Origin: Steinernema hermaphroditum
Taxonomy: Eukaryota; Nematoda; Chromadorea; Rhabditida; Steinernematidae
Direction of reading: 5' to 3'
Assembly: GCA_030435675.1 (NCBI GenBank)
Contig: CM059622.1
Location: 15,128,001-15,192,000 of the forward strand
Length of the DNA stretch: 64,000 nt
Below the pieces are notes generated by a model, which was given only the letters and a program-made list of their open reading frames with translations, was not told the DNA's origin and did not search any database. The position numbers and the translations under genes were made by a program. This document shows positions 1-11,600 of the stretch, piece after piece; the stretch's first letter is position 1; each line of letters begins with the position of its first letter.

Positions 1-28
1 CGCATCTATAACTTCACCGACGATTTAG

Positions 29-2923
29 CGTCTGCGTGAGAAAAAAAGCTGATCTGGAACAGCAGAATTCACGCCTGTCAACCGAAGTCGAATCCTTGCG
101 TCAAAGTTTGAAGACCGCTAAGGCCATAGCGTCTAAAATTGATCCCTTGCGGTCACAGCTAGAAAATGTGAAGGTAAGTACAAACTGGTGCAAATCCACT
201 GTAATTCATATCATTGTAGTCCGAAAACGACGAGTTGAAGGATATGCTGGCTTTGTGCACCTCGGCAGCCGCTGAACGGGATGCCGAAAGGCGCGTGAAC
301 AAACTTTTGACGGACACTTGCAAGTTGCTGCAGTCAGAAGTGAGCTCTGCGAATGCCATCCTGTCAGAGAAAACTGCGAAAAGAGAACAGGTATTGCGTA
401 GAAGTGACTTGACATTGACTAGAAAGTATCTTTGTAGGCTCTTCAGCGAGTGGCGGCACTGAAGGCAGAACTTATGGATCAGAAAGACGAAATGGGTGTG
501 CTGGTTCAAGGCGTCAGAGAACTTGTGCAAAAAGCTCTTTCGCGTGAAGTTATGCACTGCTATATTTATGATGTGATTACCGTCTCGTACTGTGCTTCTA
601 GGCGTCATAAAGAATTTCTCATTATTGCAGTAAGGCTTGGATACATTGATGTTTCAGGCAACGTGGATTGCTCGCCAATAAAGAGGAAGCTGATGCTCAG
701 ATGACCTCTGTAAGGCATTGACGTACTTTTTGGAGTAACCCGCTCTTTAGAAAGGTGCTCAAATCCAAAATCCCCATCAAAGAAACCACACAGACACTCA
801 ACTAAGGTTTGCATAGTATTAGATATTATCACGGCATCTTGTGGGTCGGAAGAGGAATGTAAAACCGCTGGGGCAAAACCGCTAGCTCCGAGGGACTTTT
901 CGAAAACTTTGTACGAAAATATAGCGTTTACATATCCATTTATGAGATCAGATCCAAACTGATATCAGCTGAGTTACCGGATTAACATCGCTATTAACAG
1001 TATATAAGGAGTTAATCGTCATATTCGCATCTTTCGAAAGTTTAAGATGTTAAATCACCTTTTCGTGGCTATAGATGAGAGCGTCGGCCATCTTCAACAA
1101 TCGATTAGGGCATTGCACAAGCGAATGTCCGACTTCTTAAGTCGAATGGAACAGGATTCCGACTCAGAATCAGAATGCTCTGACTCAGATGAATCGATGG
1201 AAAGCGATGCTCTTCCCGTTAAGAAGCCTAGGAGAACTATTTGGAAGTGTAGAGAATGTGAAACGACCATCCGAGGTCAACAGGCTCATCGACTCTACCA
1301 CGTGTCCGGCCATGAGAATCTCAAAGTGGAATGTCCTCTCGACGAATGCGATATGTTGATGGCCATAACGAGCGTTTCGGCCCAGCTACTAAACACCCAC
1401 AACAAGACAATCGGATCTCTAAGACTGGAAGAGAAAGACCCACGCGATAGAGATCGAAAGGAATGTCTCCGGAAGGCTTCCGGAGCCGAAGGGAAGTACT
1501 TCACTCTTGGAGGCTTCGTGGAGGGGATAGAAGAACAAAAGGACCCTTCCAAGTGCAAGAAGTGTGGGGAAGAGCTCGGCACCTCGCAGGGCAAAAGAGA
1601 TCACATCGCCGTGCATCTAAAGCTTAAAATTCCTTGTCCTGTTGGGCGGTGCGATCAATTGTGCCACTGGAGTGGACTGGCAAGGCATCTGAAGAGGATT
1701 CACAAGAAGAAAATTTCCAGTTTGGACAAACACGAGCAAAAGCGGTTGGAGGAAGCGAGGGAAGCTTACAAGGCAGGAGTAACGAAGGCGAAGAAACGGT
1801 TCTTCTCTTGAGTCCTACTGTAAATGAACGGCACAAATAAAAGTCCATATTACTCGATTCAAACTCGAACAGGTGTCATTTTGATCAAACGAACAAGACC
1901 AGCAAATGAAATAACAAAATCTGGACTGGGTCCTGGCACGATTTCTTGCGGTCGTTTTCGCGGCGACGTCGAATTGGAATGAGATGATTCACTGATGGTT
2001 TCTCTTTTTTTGTCATCTCCATGAGTATCCATATGTGAGACCGTTCGGTTTCTTTCGTTTCTCATTTTACGACGACCGGTCTCACCTTAGGATGCCAGCC
2101 GAAATGACATTCCAGATGTTCCAGACTACTGTCTAGACGCCTTTTTTGGACCACCCTACATGTCTCGCAGTCTATTGTTCCCTTGAACTGAACGCTTTTT
2201 GAAACAGACATCGTCTCTGTCTCGTATCGGGTGTCTATTTACTTCTTTTGAACGCGTCGTGTTCCCGTGGGACTAACTCATGATTTTTGCATGATGATAG
2301 TGGCTATAGTTTATGTAATATCAGATAATGTGGTTGTAGCAATATTAGAGTAAAGGCATAGTGCCGTAGGCTCAACCGAGTTTGAACGAATTGTGAAACG
2401 CCTGAAAACACTGTGAAACGCGATTCAGCGCAGTAATACTCAGCGTTGTGTAGATCTCCCATTTCCGAAAATCGCTTCGCTCTGTTCGAAGTTCGTTCCC
2501 CTCTGCGCGTGATTTTCGAAAATCGAAATCGATTTCACTGCTGCACGTACTTATGAAAAAACCTCTCATTTCAGAGCATCACGGACTCCGTGTTGGAAGC
2601 GCAGCGACATCTGCACGAGGAGCGCGAAAGGCTCGTCGACGTGATCACGAACGAATTCCTGCTGGACGTAAAAACGGTAATTTGCCCACATAACCGTTAA
2701 TTTAAACGTTGTCCAATTTCAGAACAAAGAGCGCATAAACTCGGCGCACCGATCGAAGCAAATGATCGAGCGCTACGAGCAGTGCACGGACAAGCTGCTC
2801 AGCTTGTACGAGGACGAGCACGGTGAGCGTGTTCTGTGCTACCATTTTGCATATCATTTTCGTTGCATCCCAAAAGAAAAATACAGTAATATGATAAACA
2901 GAAAGAAGCTCAGTAATCACTGA
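29..2923 (+). CDS. Coiled-coil protein, 3' part of gene (5' end outside window)
   Basis: Exons are read at 29-173, 220-390, 438-548, 2575-2676 and 2723 onward. All are joined by GT-AG introns in consistent phase (phase 2 into the first exon, then phase 0). The product is rich in Leu, Glu, Lys and Arg with heptad-like spacing, for example KSENDELKDMLALC, then EERERLVDVITNEFLLDVKT and QMIERYEQCTDKLLSLYEDE. It is almost certainly an extended coiled coil, perhaps a scaffold or trafficking protein, but I do not recognise the family. The last exon either reads through to a TGA at 2921-2923 or uses a good donor (gtgagc) at 2823, in which case more exons lie elsewhere. The 2026-bp third intron (549-2574) holds an intronless zinc-finger gene on the same strand. 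The 3' end overlaps or abuts the convergent wdr-5-like gene. Confidence 0.72.
1047..1811 (+). CDS. Intronless zinc-finger protein nested in an intron
   Basis: A 254-residue single-exon ORF. The N-terminal ~65 residues carry an acidic Ser/Asp/Glu stretch followed by a basic KKPRR motif that could serve nuclear import. Two similar Cys/His blocks follow: about residues 68-115 (CRECETTIRGQQAH, then CPLDECDM and a later H) and about 170-220 (CKKCGEELGTSQGKRDH, then CPVGRCDQ ending HLKRIH). Each block looks like two C2H2-type fingers, so DNA or RNA binding is inferred. The C-terminus is a Lys/Arg/Glu-rich helix. An AATAAA signal lies about 25 nt after the stop. Absence of introns and position inside a host intron suggest a retroposed or recently inserted gene. 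No closer family name can be given. Confidence 0.7.
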   Translation: MLNHLFVAIDESVGHLQQSIRALHKRMSDFLSRMEQDSDSESECSDSDESMESDALPVKKPRRTIWKCRECETTIRGQQAHRLYHVSGHENLKVECPLDECDMLMAITSVSAQLLNTHNKTIGSLRLEEKDPRDRDRKECLRKASGAEGKYFTLGGFVEGIEEQKDPSKCKKCGEELGTSQGKRDHIAVHLKLKIPCPVGRCDQLCHWSGLARHLKRIHKKKISSLDKHEQKRLEEAREAYKAGVTKAKKRFFS

Positions 2924-4689
2924 TCCATATCTTCACGGTCTTGTCGAAACTTCCAGTCGCCATTATGTTCTTTTCGGGGTGACAATCGACAGCCATCGTG
3001 CAATCTGCAATCATGTTCAGTTATACATTTCTCGGCGTATTTCCTTACCAAAATGTGCATCTATCACTTGAGCGATGTTTTTGTTCTGTAGGTCCCATAG
3101 GTACACTTTCCCGTCTTCTGATCCTGATACTATCCACTGAAGTAAGGTCGAACAAATATAACGGTGTCAAAAAGTCTTAACTACCTTTCCGCCAGTCACC
3201 GAAAAACTACTGAACACACAGTAATTCTCATTCTTATGTCCAGTATATGTCTTCAGCAGCCTTTGTCTAGTGAAGTCCCACAAGTTGATCTGGTTGTCGA
3301 ACGTGCTGGCCAGGATGTACTTCCCGTTTGGCGAGAATTTCACGAACGAAACCGGAGGGCTCACATCGCCGAAGAGACATTTAAGGCATTGACCGGAAGT
3401 TGTGTCCCAGATCTTGATGAGTCCATCGTAGCTGGCCGAGCAAACCAGGCTGCCATCGCGGTTGAACGCCACCGCACTGACTGGATCTGAGTGCGCCGGG
3501 AACGTTTTTATGCAGACGCCACTTTTGACGTCCCAAATGCGGACACTTCCATCGAACGAGCCCGAAGCGATCAGCCTCCCGGTCGGGTCGTACGAGATGC
3601 TCATGATGTAGTTCGTGTGACCTCTCATCGTCTTGATACATTTCGACGTTGCGAAGTCCCACACCTTGATGGTCATGTCGTCGGCACAGGTAGCAATGCG
3701 CAGGCATCTCGTGTCAGGACTCCATACGAGATCGCTGACACCGTGTTTGTGGGAAGTGTTGATGATCTTCTCGAGACAGTACCCTTTGTCGACGTTGTAG
3801 ATGCGAATGGTTTTGTCGTCGGAAGTGGAGGCGAGGTACCGGCCGTCGGGACTGAAGCGGACAGCGCAGATGGCGCCTGTGTGCCCCGTGAGGAGTTGGT
3901 ATTGGCGGTAGTTGGGGAGCTGAAAAGATGTTTGATTAGGACACGAATGACATGCTGGCAAAGAAAAGGTAAAAAGTAAGGTAAACCTACATTTGAATTA
4001 GTTGGTGGTCCCTGTGCAGATGCTTGGGGCGTCGGGAGAGGAGACGGAGCCGCTGACTGGACAGTAGAAAGCGTAGGTGTAGCCATCTGAGGAATAACAG
4101 GCGTTGGGCCTCTGGACGGGTTCAAGGAAGGCGCCCCTAATCTGGTGTTTTGATTGAGCTGGCCTGGTCCTAGAGAGGGAGTTCCTGCTCTTGACTGATA
4201 CGCCGACGGGACCGGAGAAGGGATCGGCATTGTGGAAGCAACAGGTCTTGGTAGGGCAGCCGTGACTTGGGCTGGAGGAGGATTGTACTGGACGGGAGGA
4301 TAGTATACTCCTGTCGTCACTGGTTGCAGAAGACCCTGATATTGAGGCTGTGGAGCCATGGTAAGTAGTCCTTGGGCATGAGGCGGGGAGTAGTAGGTGA
4401 CTGGCTGCGGAGGATAAGTCAGAGGAGTTCCATTTTGATTCAGGTACTGGAGCTGGGGTGATCCGGCCAACTGCTGTGGCGATGGAGCTTGAAACTGAGG
4501 ATAAGACTGCTGATGAGGGCTTGTGTGCGGAGCATCGGCTGGCGGCGGAAGGAAATCGGATTGAGTAGCGTACATTGTCTCGTATATTTCAGTTGGAGAA
4601 GCCTGGGAACACATAGGAACAGGGCCGTTTTGCTGCCCGGGATAGTACTCGCTAACGATTTGATTGAGGCTCACAAAACGCGGATCCAT
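2910..4689 (-). CDS. wdr-5: WDR5-like WD40 protein with long Pro/Gln-rich N-terminus
   Basis: Four exons: 4689-3991, 3919-3185, 3136-3049 and 3004-2910. They encode about 538 residues and end in [10 protein letters not shown]. Residues 1-233 are low-complexity Pro/Gln/Ser/Thr. The remainder is a seven-bladed WD40 propeller closely matching WDR5, the adaptor of SET1/MLL H3K4 methyltransferase complexes in the nucleus; recognisable blocks are [20 protein letters not shown] and [15 protein letters not shown]. Human WDR5 is about 334 residues, so the extension is the main difference. C. elegans has several wdr-5 paralogues, and the long N-terminus recalls wdr-5.3. Of the arginine-pocket residues, the equivalents of Tyr131, Phe149, Tyr260 and Phe263 are kept, while Phe133 is replaced by Met (codon at 3602-3604). 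The gene converges on the coiled-coil gene, and a tRNA-Ser lies 243 bp upstream of its start. Confidence 0.93.
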
Positions 4690-4931
4690 TTATAATGTGT
4701 TAGAGGTCGCGAGTTGACAGTGCTAAAAAAATGGTGGATGTGCGATGCGAAATGTGAAGAGCATGAACAATGTAATGCTTGGTGTGAAACAGATTTCTCA
4801 GCACTCAACTGTTTAGGCTGCTAAAAAATGAGGAAAGTATTATAATAACAGCGTATAATAACACTATAATAGCGAAAACAAAAAGTAAGATAGAGGTTTT
4901 TTTATTAAAGAAAAGTTGGAAAAAAATGTTC

Positions 4932-5013
4932 CGCAGTCAGCAGGATTCGAACCTACGCGGGCAGAGCCCAATTGATTTCTAGTCAATCTCCTTAACCACT
5001 CGGACATGACTGC
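4932..5013 (-). tRNA. tRNA-Ser(AGA)
   Basis: Read on the minus strand, the gene has a 7-bp acceptor stem GCAGTCA/TGACTGC, a D-arm with box A-like TGGTTAAGGA, an anticodon loop CTAGAAA (anticodon AGA), a long variable arm typical of class II serine tRNAs, and a T-arm with GGTTCGAATCC. The discriminator is G, as expected for tRNA-Ser. A T7 run for RNA polymerase III termination follows directly. The same mature sequence recurs twice near 30.5-30.8 kb. Confidence 0.96.
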
Positions 5014-5364
5014 ACATGTGTTGTAGTAAGTGGCGGGAAATATCAGTCGGCCATGTCCGCGAGGTCTTTCATTTGTGTCGGTGAGGATCTTTTTGGTCCA
5101 AGCGCTCAATCGTTCGCTCTCTAGCTCGCTGAATGAGATGAGTGAGCTGTCATTTTTGGCTATCGTTAGTGCCATCGTCTTGAAGATTGTTGTTGTCGTC
5201 GCCGTCTTCCTCTTCCTCTTCGCCGCTTTAATGTTCGCCCATACTAAATCTGGTATAATTTTCGCCACTGATACCGGATAAGAAGTAGTGTTGTGACTTT
5301 CTTGTTGCTCTATGTATATTACGCCCTGAACGAAATTTATTATCTCGACAAGGGGCTATATGGG
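5014..5364. other. Intergenic spacer between tRNA-Ser and CTLD gene
   Basis: About 350 bp with no convincing gene. The open frame on the + strand here is AT/TC-rich hydrophobic coding that I could not tie to splice sites. It probably holds the 3' UTR of the lectin gene and the tRNA upstream region. Confidence 0.4.
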
Positions 5365-6730
5365 TTATAATAAAGTATCTGCACTTTTTCGATAAAGCGT
5401 TGGAGGACAAACTTTGCATTCGTGACCATAAATCGTGTTCTCGGTAAGTTTCGTCTTGCAAGGAATCTGCTTCCACAATCCTGTTTTCACACTCACCGCG
5501 ACACAACTTCCTTCTTCGATTTCTTCAGTCGCGTTCCCGCTCTCCCTGAAATGATATCGACCATCGGGTTAAGTTCCACGATTTTTTCGTGATGGCGAAA
5601 GTTTTTTTGGTAAGACCCGGGAACTACAGCTCCCTGGCGTTATAGGACTTCTGGGAGACAACAACGATCTCCCCCGACACAAATGAAAGTCATGCCCTAA
5701 GTCCAACCTTACCATTTTGTAAACCCTCCAGGAAATCGAGTCCATTCGCTTCCTGTGAGATTTCCGAATGCGGTCCACACGTATTCGCCTTCCTTGAAAT
5801 CTGTCGCTCTAGTCCAAAAATAATCTAAAAAATAAAAAAGAATATTGTCGATGACATCAGTAGCAAAGTCAGGCTGGAGTCCGAAAACCCCGAACAAATA
5901 GGTCTATATGAGTGAACGTGCATCGTGAGTCAATCTAATCCTTGCAGTTTTGTTGGGCCGGCTAAAAAACGAGCTACACAATATTAATCTTACTCATTAA
6001 GTGCATGAAGTAATCTTCTGAATCGGGAGCAATTCGGTACTGCATCTTCTTTTCACTTTTCGACGATTCGACAGCTGTATTCCACGTATCCCACGTCTCC
6101 AAACAAAATCTGATCACAAAGACCACACACTTACAATTTTCGATTTGTATCGTGTGTACACTCTTTCGAAACAGAACAAAGACAATGACTTGTTCTCTTG
6201 TTCTGCCAGTGAAACAAAGGGTAGGAAGCTGTCGGCCGTATCTTCATAGTCAGTCACAAAACACTCTAAAGCCTCAGTTGATAACCCATTATAAATCTTG
6301 TCAAACCGTTTTCCTTGTAAGCATTCCAAATTTTCTCTGGTGTAGCGCAGCCAGTTGCCGGAAATTTAGTAAAGACGAGATATACCACATAGACATTCTC
6401 CTTCACAAGATCTTGTTTGGAAAGAAGCTAAACATCCAAGATCTAATCGGTTCTGTATAGCCACACGCTTACGAAGGGTAAAGAACAGGTATAGTTGGTA
6501 TAATAGGCAGCCATATAGGGATAGCCTCCAGGTACTTGAAGCTGTCGGTGTAGGTAAAGAAGACAGTCTTCTTGACGCTGGACCGAAACTTCTTCACGTA
6601 TATACAAACGATAAGGCCTGTACCCATCAAAACGGATGTAGGTATAGTTTAGAGACGATGTAAGCGGGAGGGCCAAGAACAGAAAACACAAGGGGGATAT
6701 GTGACCAAACATGACATGAATAATGCGCAT
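5365..6730 (-). CDS. Secreted CW-domain plus C-type-lectin-like protein
   Basis: Six exons fit in phase: 6730-6473, 6427-6307, 6228-6135, 6109-5994, 5824-5713 and 5545-5365, giving about 293 residues (287 if the Met at 6712 is used). The N-terminus carries a signal peptide (FGHISPLCFLFLALPLTSSL). It is followed by a Cys-containing segment (QEDCLLYLHRQLQVPGGYPY ... YTCSL) resembling the nematode CW/PAN_3 domain. The C-terminal half is a C-type lectin fold: FCLETWDTWNTAVESS, DYFMHLMN, YFWTRATDFKEGEYVW, then GSCVAVSVKTGLWKQIPC and YGHECKVC. I see no EPN or QPD calcium/sugar motif, so sugar binding is doubtful. The family is typically secreted and associated with innate immunity in nematodes. The exon 2/3 junction uses a weak donor (gtttga) and is the least certain part. 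Confidence 0.75.
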
Positions 6731-7749
6731 TCACACAATGTTTTATAGCTGTTTCTATGCACATCTAGTGCTGTTCATCATCATCTGTGTTCTTTCCATG
6801 GAAACAGGAGTGATCCCTTTGCTAGGGATCACCCCTTCCCTCATTATATCACCCCTCTTTTCCAATTGTGCTCTGTTTGCCCATCGCCGTGATCACTCGT
6901 TTCCCGCGTCCTCCGCCGACAGGTTCCCTCCTTTGTCGCCGGCCGACATGCCGCCTGACCTCGAGCGAATTCAAATTTCAACCTCATTATCGCCGCTTTA
7001 ACGATTAGCGAAGTAGCGTCGACGGCGGTCGTAAAGACGGCCGATGTTGCCAAAGCGGCTTACGTTCTCGACGCCGCCACTTACGCCGATCTTCTTTCTT
7101 CGGCTGGCGGCGTCTTCAAAGCGCGTCTCAACGACGTGCGCAGCTGGCCACTTACGAGCGGCCACTGACTGATTGCCTTGACCAGGCGGATTAGCTCAAA
7201 AGTAACTTTTTTGGAGTGCGACAGATGGGTTGCGGAAAGGGTGACACAGCTGACGCTCGTTCAGCAAACATGTAGCCATGTATGTAGCAACCTTAAGGAG
7301 CACTATACCACTGGGGATGATAAATTGACGTTTCTTCGGAAATCAAACATGGGTTTCTCTGCCGTTTTTCAGGAACATCACCGCTTCTTTGTCTGGAGAC
7401 TCGAACAGACGGAATTGGATATGGAAAAGAGCTGGTGCACAAAACATAGCGGATTTGATATATGACCAACACGTCGAAACGTTGGTAAGACTAAGAGTGA
7501 TGTACGTTGTGGGCAGTCACCAAGCAAATTACAATGCAATCGATAGGTGGTACATCACTTCGCAGGTGCCAGGTTAACGACCGTCAAGACACACTAAGCG
7601 TCAAAGATCAGGATCCACTTCATTCTTCCCTTATTGTACTCGAGCATAAAGATATGGTTATAATGATTACGGCGTTACCCGCTTCCAAGCCAATATATAT
7701 TTATTTATCGGATACATTACAAAGTTAACCGAACAAGCATAGTCTACAT
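6731..7749. other. Intergenic, includes GC-rich island 6890-7170
   Basis: No gene that I can support. The 6890-7170 stretch is GC-rich with repeated GCCG/CGTCGACGG motifs and contains ATTAGCG next to the GC-rich core. It resembles many other islands in the window and carries no splice-supported exon. Confidence 0.4.
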
Positions 7750-8622
7750 CTAGTATGGATCCGATGAAATATTCATAATATCGTTAATAATCCACTTTTC
7801 TGTTGCGCGATCATAGTGACACGCCGAAATTGTTACGGAGCCTCTAGAGAAGTAGCGAATACGATCTGTGAACCCAAATCTCTTCATCACATCAATCATT
7901 TCCTGGACCGAAATTCCCGTTATTCTAAGCTTGTAGTTTTCCTGTTTGGCACCTCTTTGCTTACTTTGCTCAAAAACCGCCGAGATCAGTTTTTCGATTT
8001 GAGGCTTATCGAACAGGATTTCCGTTGCCCAATCAGATCTGAAGAACGTTAGTTGTTTCTGGTGCAGTAAATCTTCGATCCATTCCATTTCCGACGCTCT
8101 CCATCCGTCGCGCAGGACAACTCTCTTCAAGATCTTCTTCTCCTTGTGACGAAGAAGAATCTTCTTGGACACTTCGGACACGTACCTAAGATTAAGACAG
8201 GTGAACAGGCACTCGGCAGACCAAATCTTCTCCAAAATTCTCGCATAGGTAGGCCGTGGCAGATTGTAGATGTCCAAGGAGGAGTCGTCGTCGAAGGCTA
8301 TGTAGGGAAGCGCGCTGTCCAACAGCTCCTCTGGTTGCAAATCAAGACCCAAAGTGATGTGAGTAATCCTAAAATAAGAGTTTTTCTTCACCTTTTCCAG
8401 AATCTCTTCATTAGTCTCAGGATCGCTCTCGTCGTCGCTATCAGAAACGTGACGTTTCACTGGTATGGGTAGGCGAACTGCGTGATTTGCTCGTTTCTTC
8501 AAATGGTATCTGGCGCAAGGTGACCATAGACGTCGAGAGAGTTTCTTGTCGGCAGCGCGAATCGTGCTTTCCCGAAGAAGGTGATAGACGCGGTCCCAGA
8601 AGTCCGGTGAAAGTGTGTTCAT
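7750..8622 (-). CDS. Intronless MDSVP-type family protein (copy 1)
   Basis: A single-exon ORF of 290 residues starting MNTLSPDFWDRVYHLL. It aligns by eye with the pseudogene at 32981 (shared FDDD, AECLFT, VSKKIL(L/M)RH...EK and DLL-x-QKQ blocks) and, more loosely, with the gene at 13103 (MDSVPYEFCQEVVGLL). The N-terminal ~40 residues have the length and hydrophobic pattern of an F-box-like helix bundle; this is inference from pattern only. The rest alternates short strands and helices as in rapidly evolving lineage-specific nematode families. No catalytic motif is visible. Function unknown. Confidence 0.68.
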   Translation of the reverse strand: MNTLSPDFWDRVYHLLRESTIRAADKKLSRRLWSPCARYHLKKRANHAVRLPIPVKRHVSDSDDESDPETNEEILEKVKKNSYFRITHITLGLDLQPEELLDSALPYIAFDDDSSLDIYNLPRPTYARILEKIWSAECLFTCLNLRYVSEVSKKILLRHKEKKILKRVVLRDGWRASEMEWIEDLLHQKQLTFFRSDWATEILFDKPQIEKLISAVFEQSKQRGAKQENYKLRITGISVQEMIDVMKRFGFTDRIRYFSRGSVTISACHYDRATEKWIINDIMNISSDPY

Positions 8623-11600
8623 GACTGACGAATAGTTAGACGATCGTGTTCATCACTATATATCGTGCATTGGATCGGTGTGAAAATCTCGATCTAACAA
8701 TGCTTAATGTGAGAAGAGAAATACAGTAGCTGTCGTGATGATAGGATGTCTTGCCACCCGGGGTGGGGACTCGTCGGTTTTCATATGATTTCCACATGAG
8801 TATATAAACATGACACCATGAAGGGGGAGATGGAGAAGAGTCGGCTGCTTCCTGGGTGTTTCGGCGGCATCTCGGATGGGTCGGCGGCTGACCATTTTCA
8901 CCCAGCGAGCAAGACGAACATACGCATTTTCCGAGGGGCGATTTGGGATGGGACAATGGCCTAACAGAAAACGCATCGAATTCATAGCGTATGGTTGGAA
9001 TTAACTGATCATCAATTGTAACCTGTCAATGCTGTAACGCAGTTTGAGGTGCTGAACAAAGGCTGTCCATCACTTTCAGTTGAACTTGCCCCTCACTCAT
9101 CTTCAAGAATCCCATTATCCTTTACAACTTAGCTCTTCAGATGATCCGTTCGCACTTTCTTTTCTAATCTTCCCCACATTTATTTGAGTTCCATTATGCT
9201 AATCCTCGCACCTCTCCCGGCGGCCTTTGATCGTCGCACTTAATCTCATTAGCCATTCAAAAGAAGCTTCGGCCACTCACTTTCATCTTTCTTCATGTCA
9301 TCGTTTATGACATTTGAATTGTCAGCGAAAAAACGAGCAGAACTTATATCCACGGGGTCCATTATCTCCCGCAACGACGGCGGGTGGTATTGCGCAAGTT
9401 CTCACAGTTGTCGGTCGATGTTGTCCGCGTAATTACCGCGTCAGTTTGTGTGCTCAACGCGGCTCACTTAGCGTCGTCATTGACTCGACGATTGCGGCGG
9501 TCCGAGGACGTGAGAAAGGCGAAGAAAGAGAGAGTAATTCATAATTGGGCGATTCGAATTTCAAGGTTGAGTGCATGCTGTGTTTTGGTTAGGCAATTGT
9601 CCAGTCAAAAACATAATTGACGATAATTAGCTGAAGGGCAACAAGGCCGACATTAAAAAACTTGAATGAGACAGACATGTATAGTCTATGGCACAATTAT
9701 AGGGTCAGTCCACCAAAAAACAAAAAAGGTAGAAAGAATTCCTCATTCACGTGCCCATTGAGGATATGGTTTTGTTAAAAATCTCGAAACGCAGAGTGAC
9801 TCTATCATTATGTAGCGCGTACAAATGCGGACGATGTGTGGTTTATACCCTATTTTAGCATTTGCTTTCCGTTGACTCACTCTCGTATCTCTTCGCAAAC
9901 CCTATAAGTAGCAAAATTAAGATCTTGCCTTCTTGAACTGAGTAAAGCCGCACTTCCTTGTAATGTGTTCGGAAGGCTGTCGTGAAGGGACACTACAAGC
10001 GATGCGAATATGCACTCTTCCGCAAAGAGAAGCGCAGCGAACGGAGCGGAAAATCTTAGCTTCGAACCTTTATGAAATTTAGAGAGTGACCGAAATTTTC
10101 CAGAAAATAAAGGTCTGATGTGGGACACTTGAAGCAGATCTGTCTACCGTGAAACAGAAGACTAGTAACCTCGTTGAGAAGGATGAATCAATGCCGAAAC
10201 AGGTACAAGAAATAGCCGTTCTTTACGTTAACAAAAACGAAGAATTAAAGATGAACAGGATCAAGGGATCAATTACAGAACGCATTTAATATGCTCCATA
10301 CTACAGTCATACTATACTGCCTAATTCTCTCTGAAGACCACTTGTTCTGCTGCACTTCATGGAGTCAAGCTTGCGCGTTACTTTGAATGGCAATCTGTCA
10401 AAAATTGGCTATAGCAACCACCGAAATCATAATCTGTGACTTGTGTTCGAGCAGAGCTAGGGATCTAGGCTACCCCTTAACTCTTCGTCTGCACCGCCAA
10501 GCTGAAGATTACGTGAAACTCTGAAATCTACGCCACCCATCGATGACGGAATCTCTCCGTTCGATGTGCTACGCGTCAACCGATCGTGCTAAAAAATAAA
10601 CTCTTTTTGAGAATGATTAATCACTTATAAGTGCATCGCAAATTGGAACTCACAAATTTCTCAGATATTTTCCCTTTTGACTTCTCTCTGCACAATATAC
10701 AAGTTACAAATAAACAATAAGCCAAAGGTCAAATGATGCCTGTATAGGTCAAAATTTTAGTGGTTAATTTTAGTGTGGTTTTAAGGCATGCTAATAAACA
10801 CTTTAAGCAGGAGTCAGGGCATTTCAACCTTAGCAAAATCCTTTGAAGCAGTCTTCGGATTCGGCAGATTGCGAGCGTACTCTTCTTCTTCAGCGCTCTA
10901 CTCTTTCTTTCTTCCGCTGAGTCATCAAGCCTTTCATCCTTATTCTTCCCACAGCGGTCACTCCGGAAACCGCCGCTCATTGACACCATTCAGAAGTGCA
11001 AACTTCGTCTCATGTTTACGGTTCACATCACTTTTGGCGGCGTCTTCAAAGCCGCCCGGCACACAAAGAGCGCAGACGCAACGGCACCTCCGACAGCGCT
11101 GCTCGACGCTTAATTAAGTCGTCGCGTAATTAACATCGTCGGCCTTTGACTCGCCGCCGTTGATTTATGAGTGCATCACGGTGATTAACTCAAAAAAGAG
11201 AGCGCGCGTGCCGAAGGGACAAAGACGGCCGGAGATGGAGTGTGGTTGAGGGTGCCGGACAAGGTAAGTACAATGTAATCGGCATGCGCGCTGATTGACG
11301 GCTGAGATAAGTCGAGGTCAGTGGCGGTGAGTTCCAAGAGTGTCGACGAACTCTGCGACCTGTTACAAATTGTGATAAAGGTGACATATTGCATGGAAAG
11401 TCAGTATCTTATAGTTTAGAACACTTTCTAAAAGTGGCAGCGATACATAAACTGAGTGCAACAGAAATAAGACTGACCTAATGTTGGTTAAAATTTACGG
11501 CAAAGCCAGACTTGGAGAAATTTCGCTATGTCTTGTTCGAACCTGCTTGTCTTCTCCTAGATGGCTCGGCAACGGCTCAGCTCGTTTCGCTTGAGTAAAA

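Noticed and set aside
3164..3979. Long + strand frames opposite the WD40 gene
   Set aside because: Shadows of the wdr-5-like coding exons on the other strand.
6114..6329. Alternative minus-strand lectin frame (STEALECFVTDYED...)
   Set aside because: Protein-like, but it leaves the wrong phase for the next exon. The frame ending SKECTHDTNRKL joins FCLETWDTW correctly.
6152..6460. 102-codon + strand frame
   Set aside because: Shadow of the lectin gene exons, which join in phase on the minus strand.
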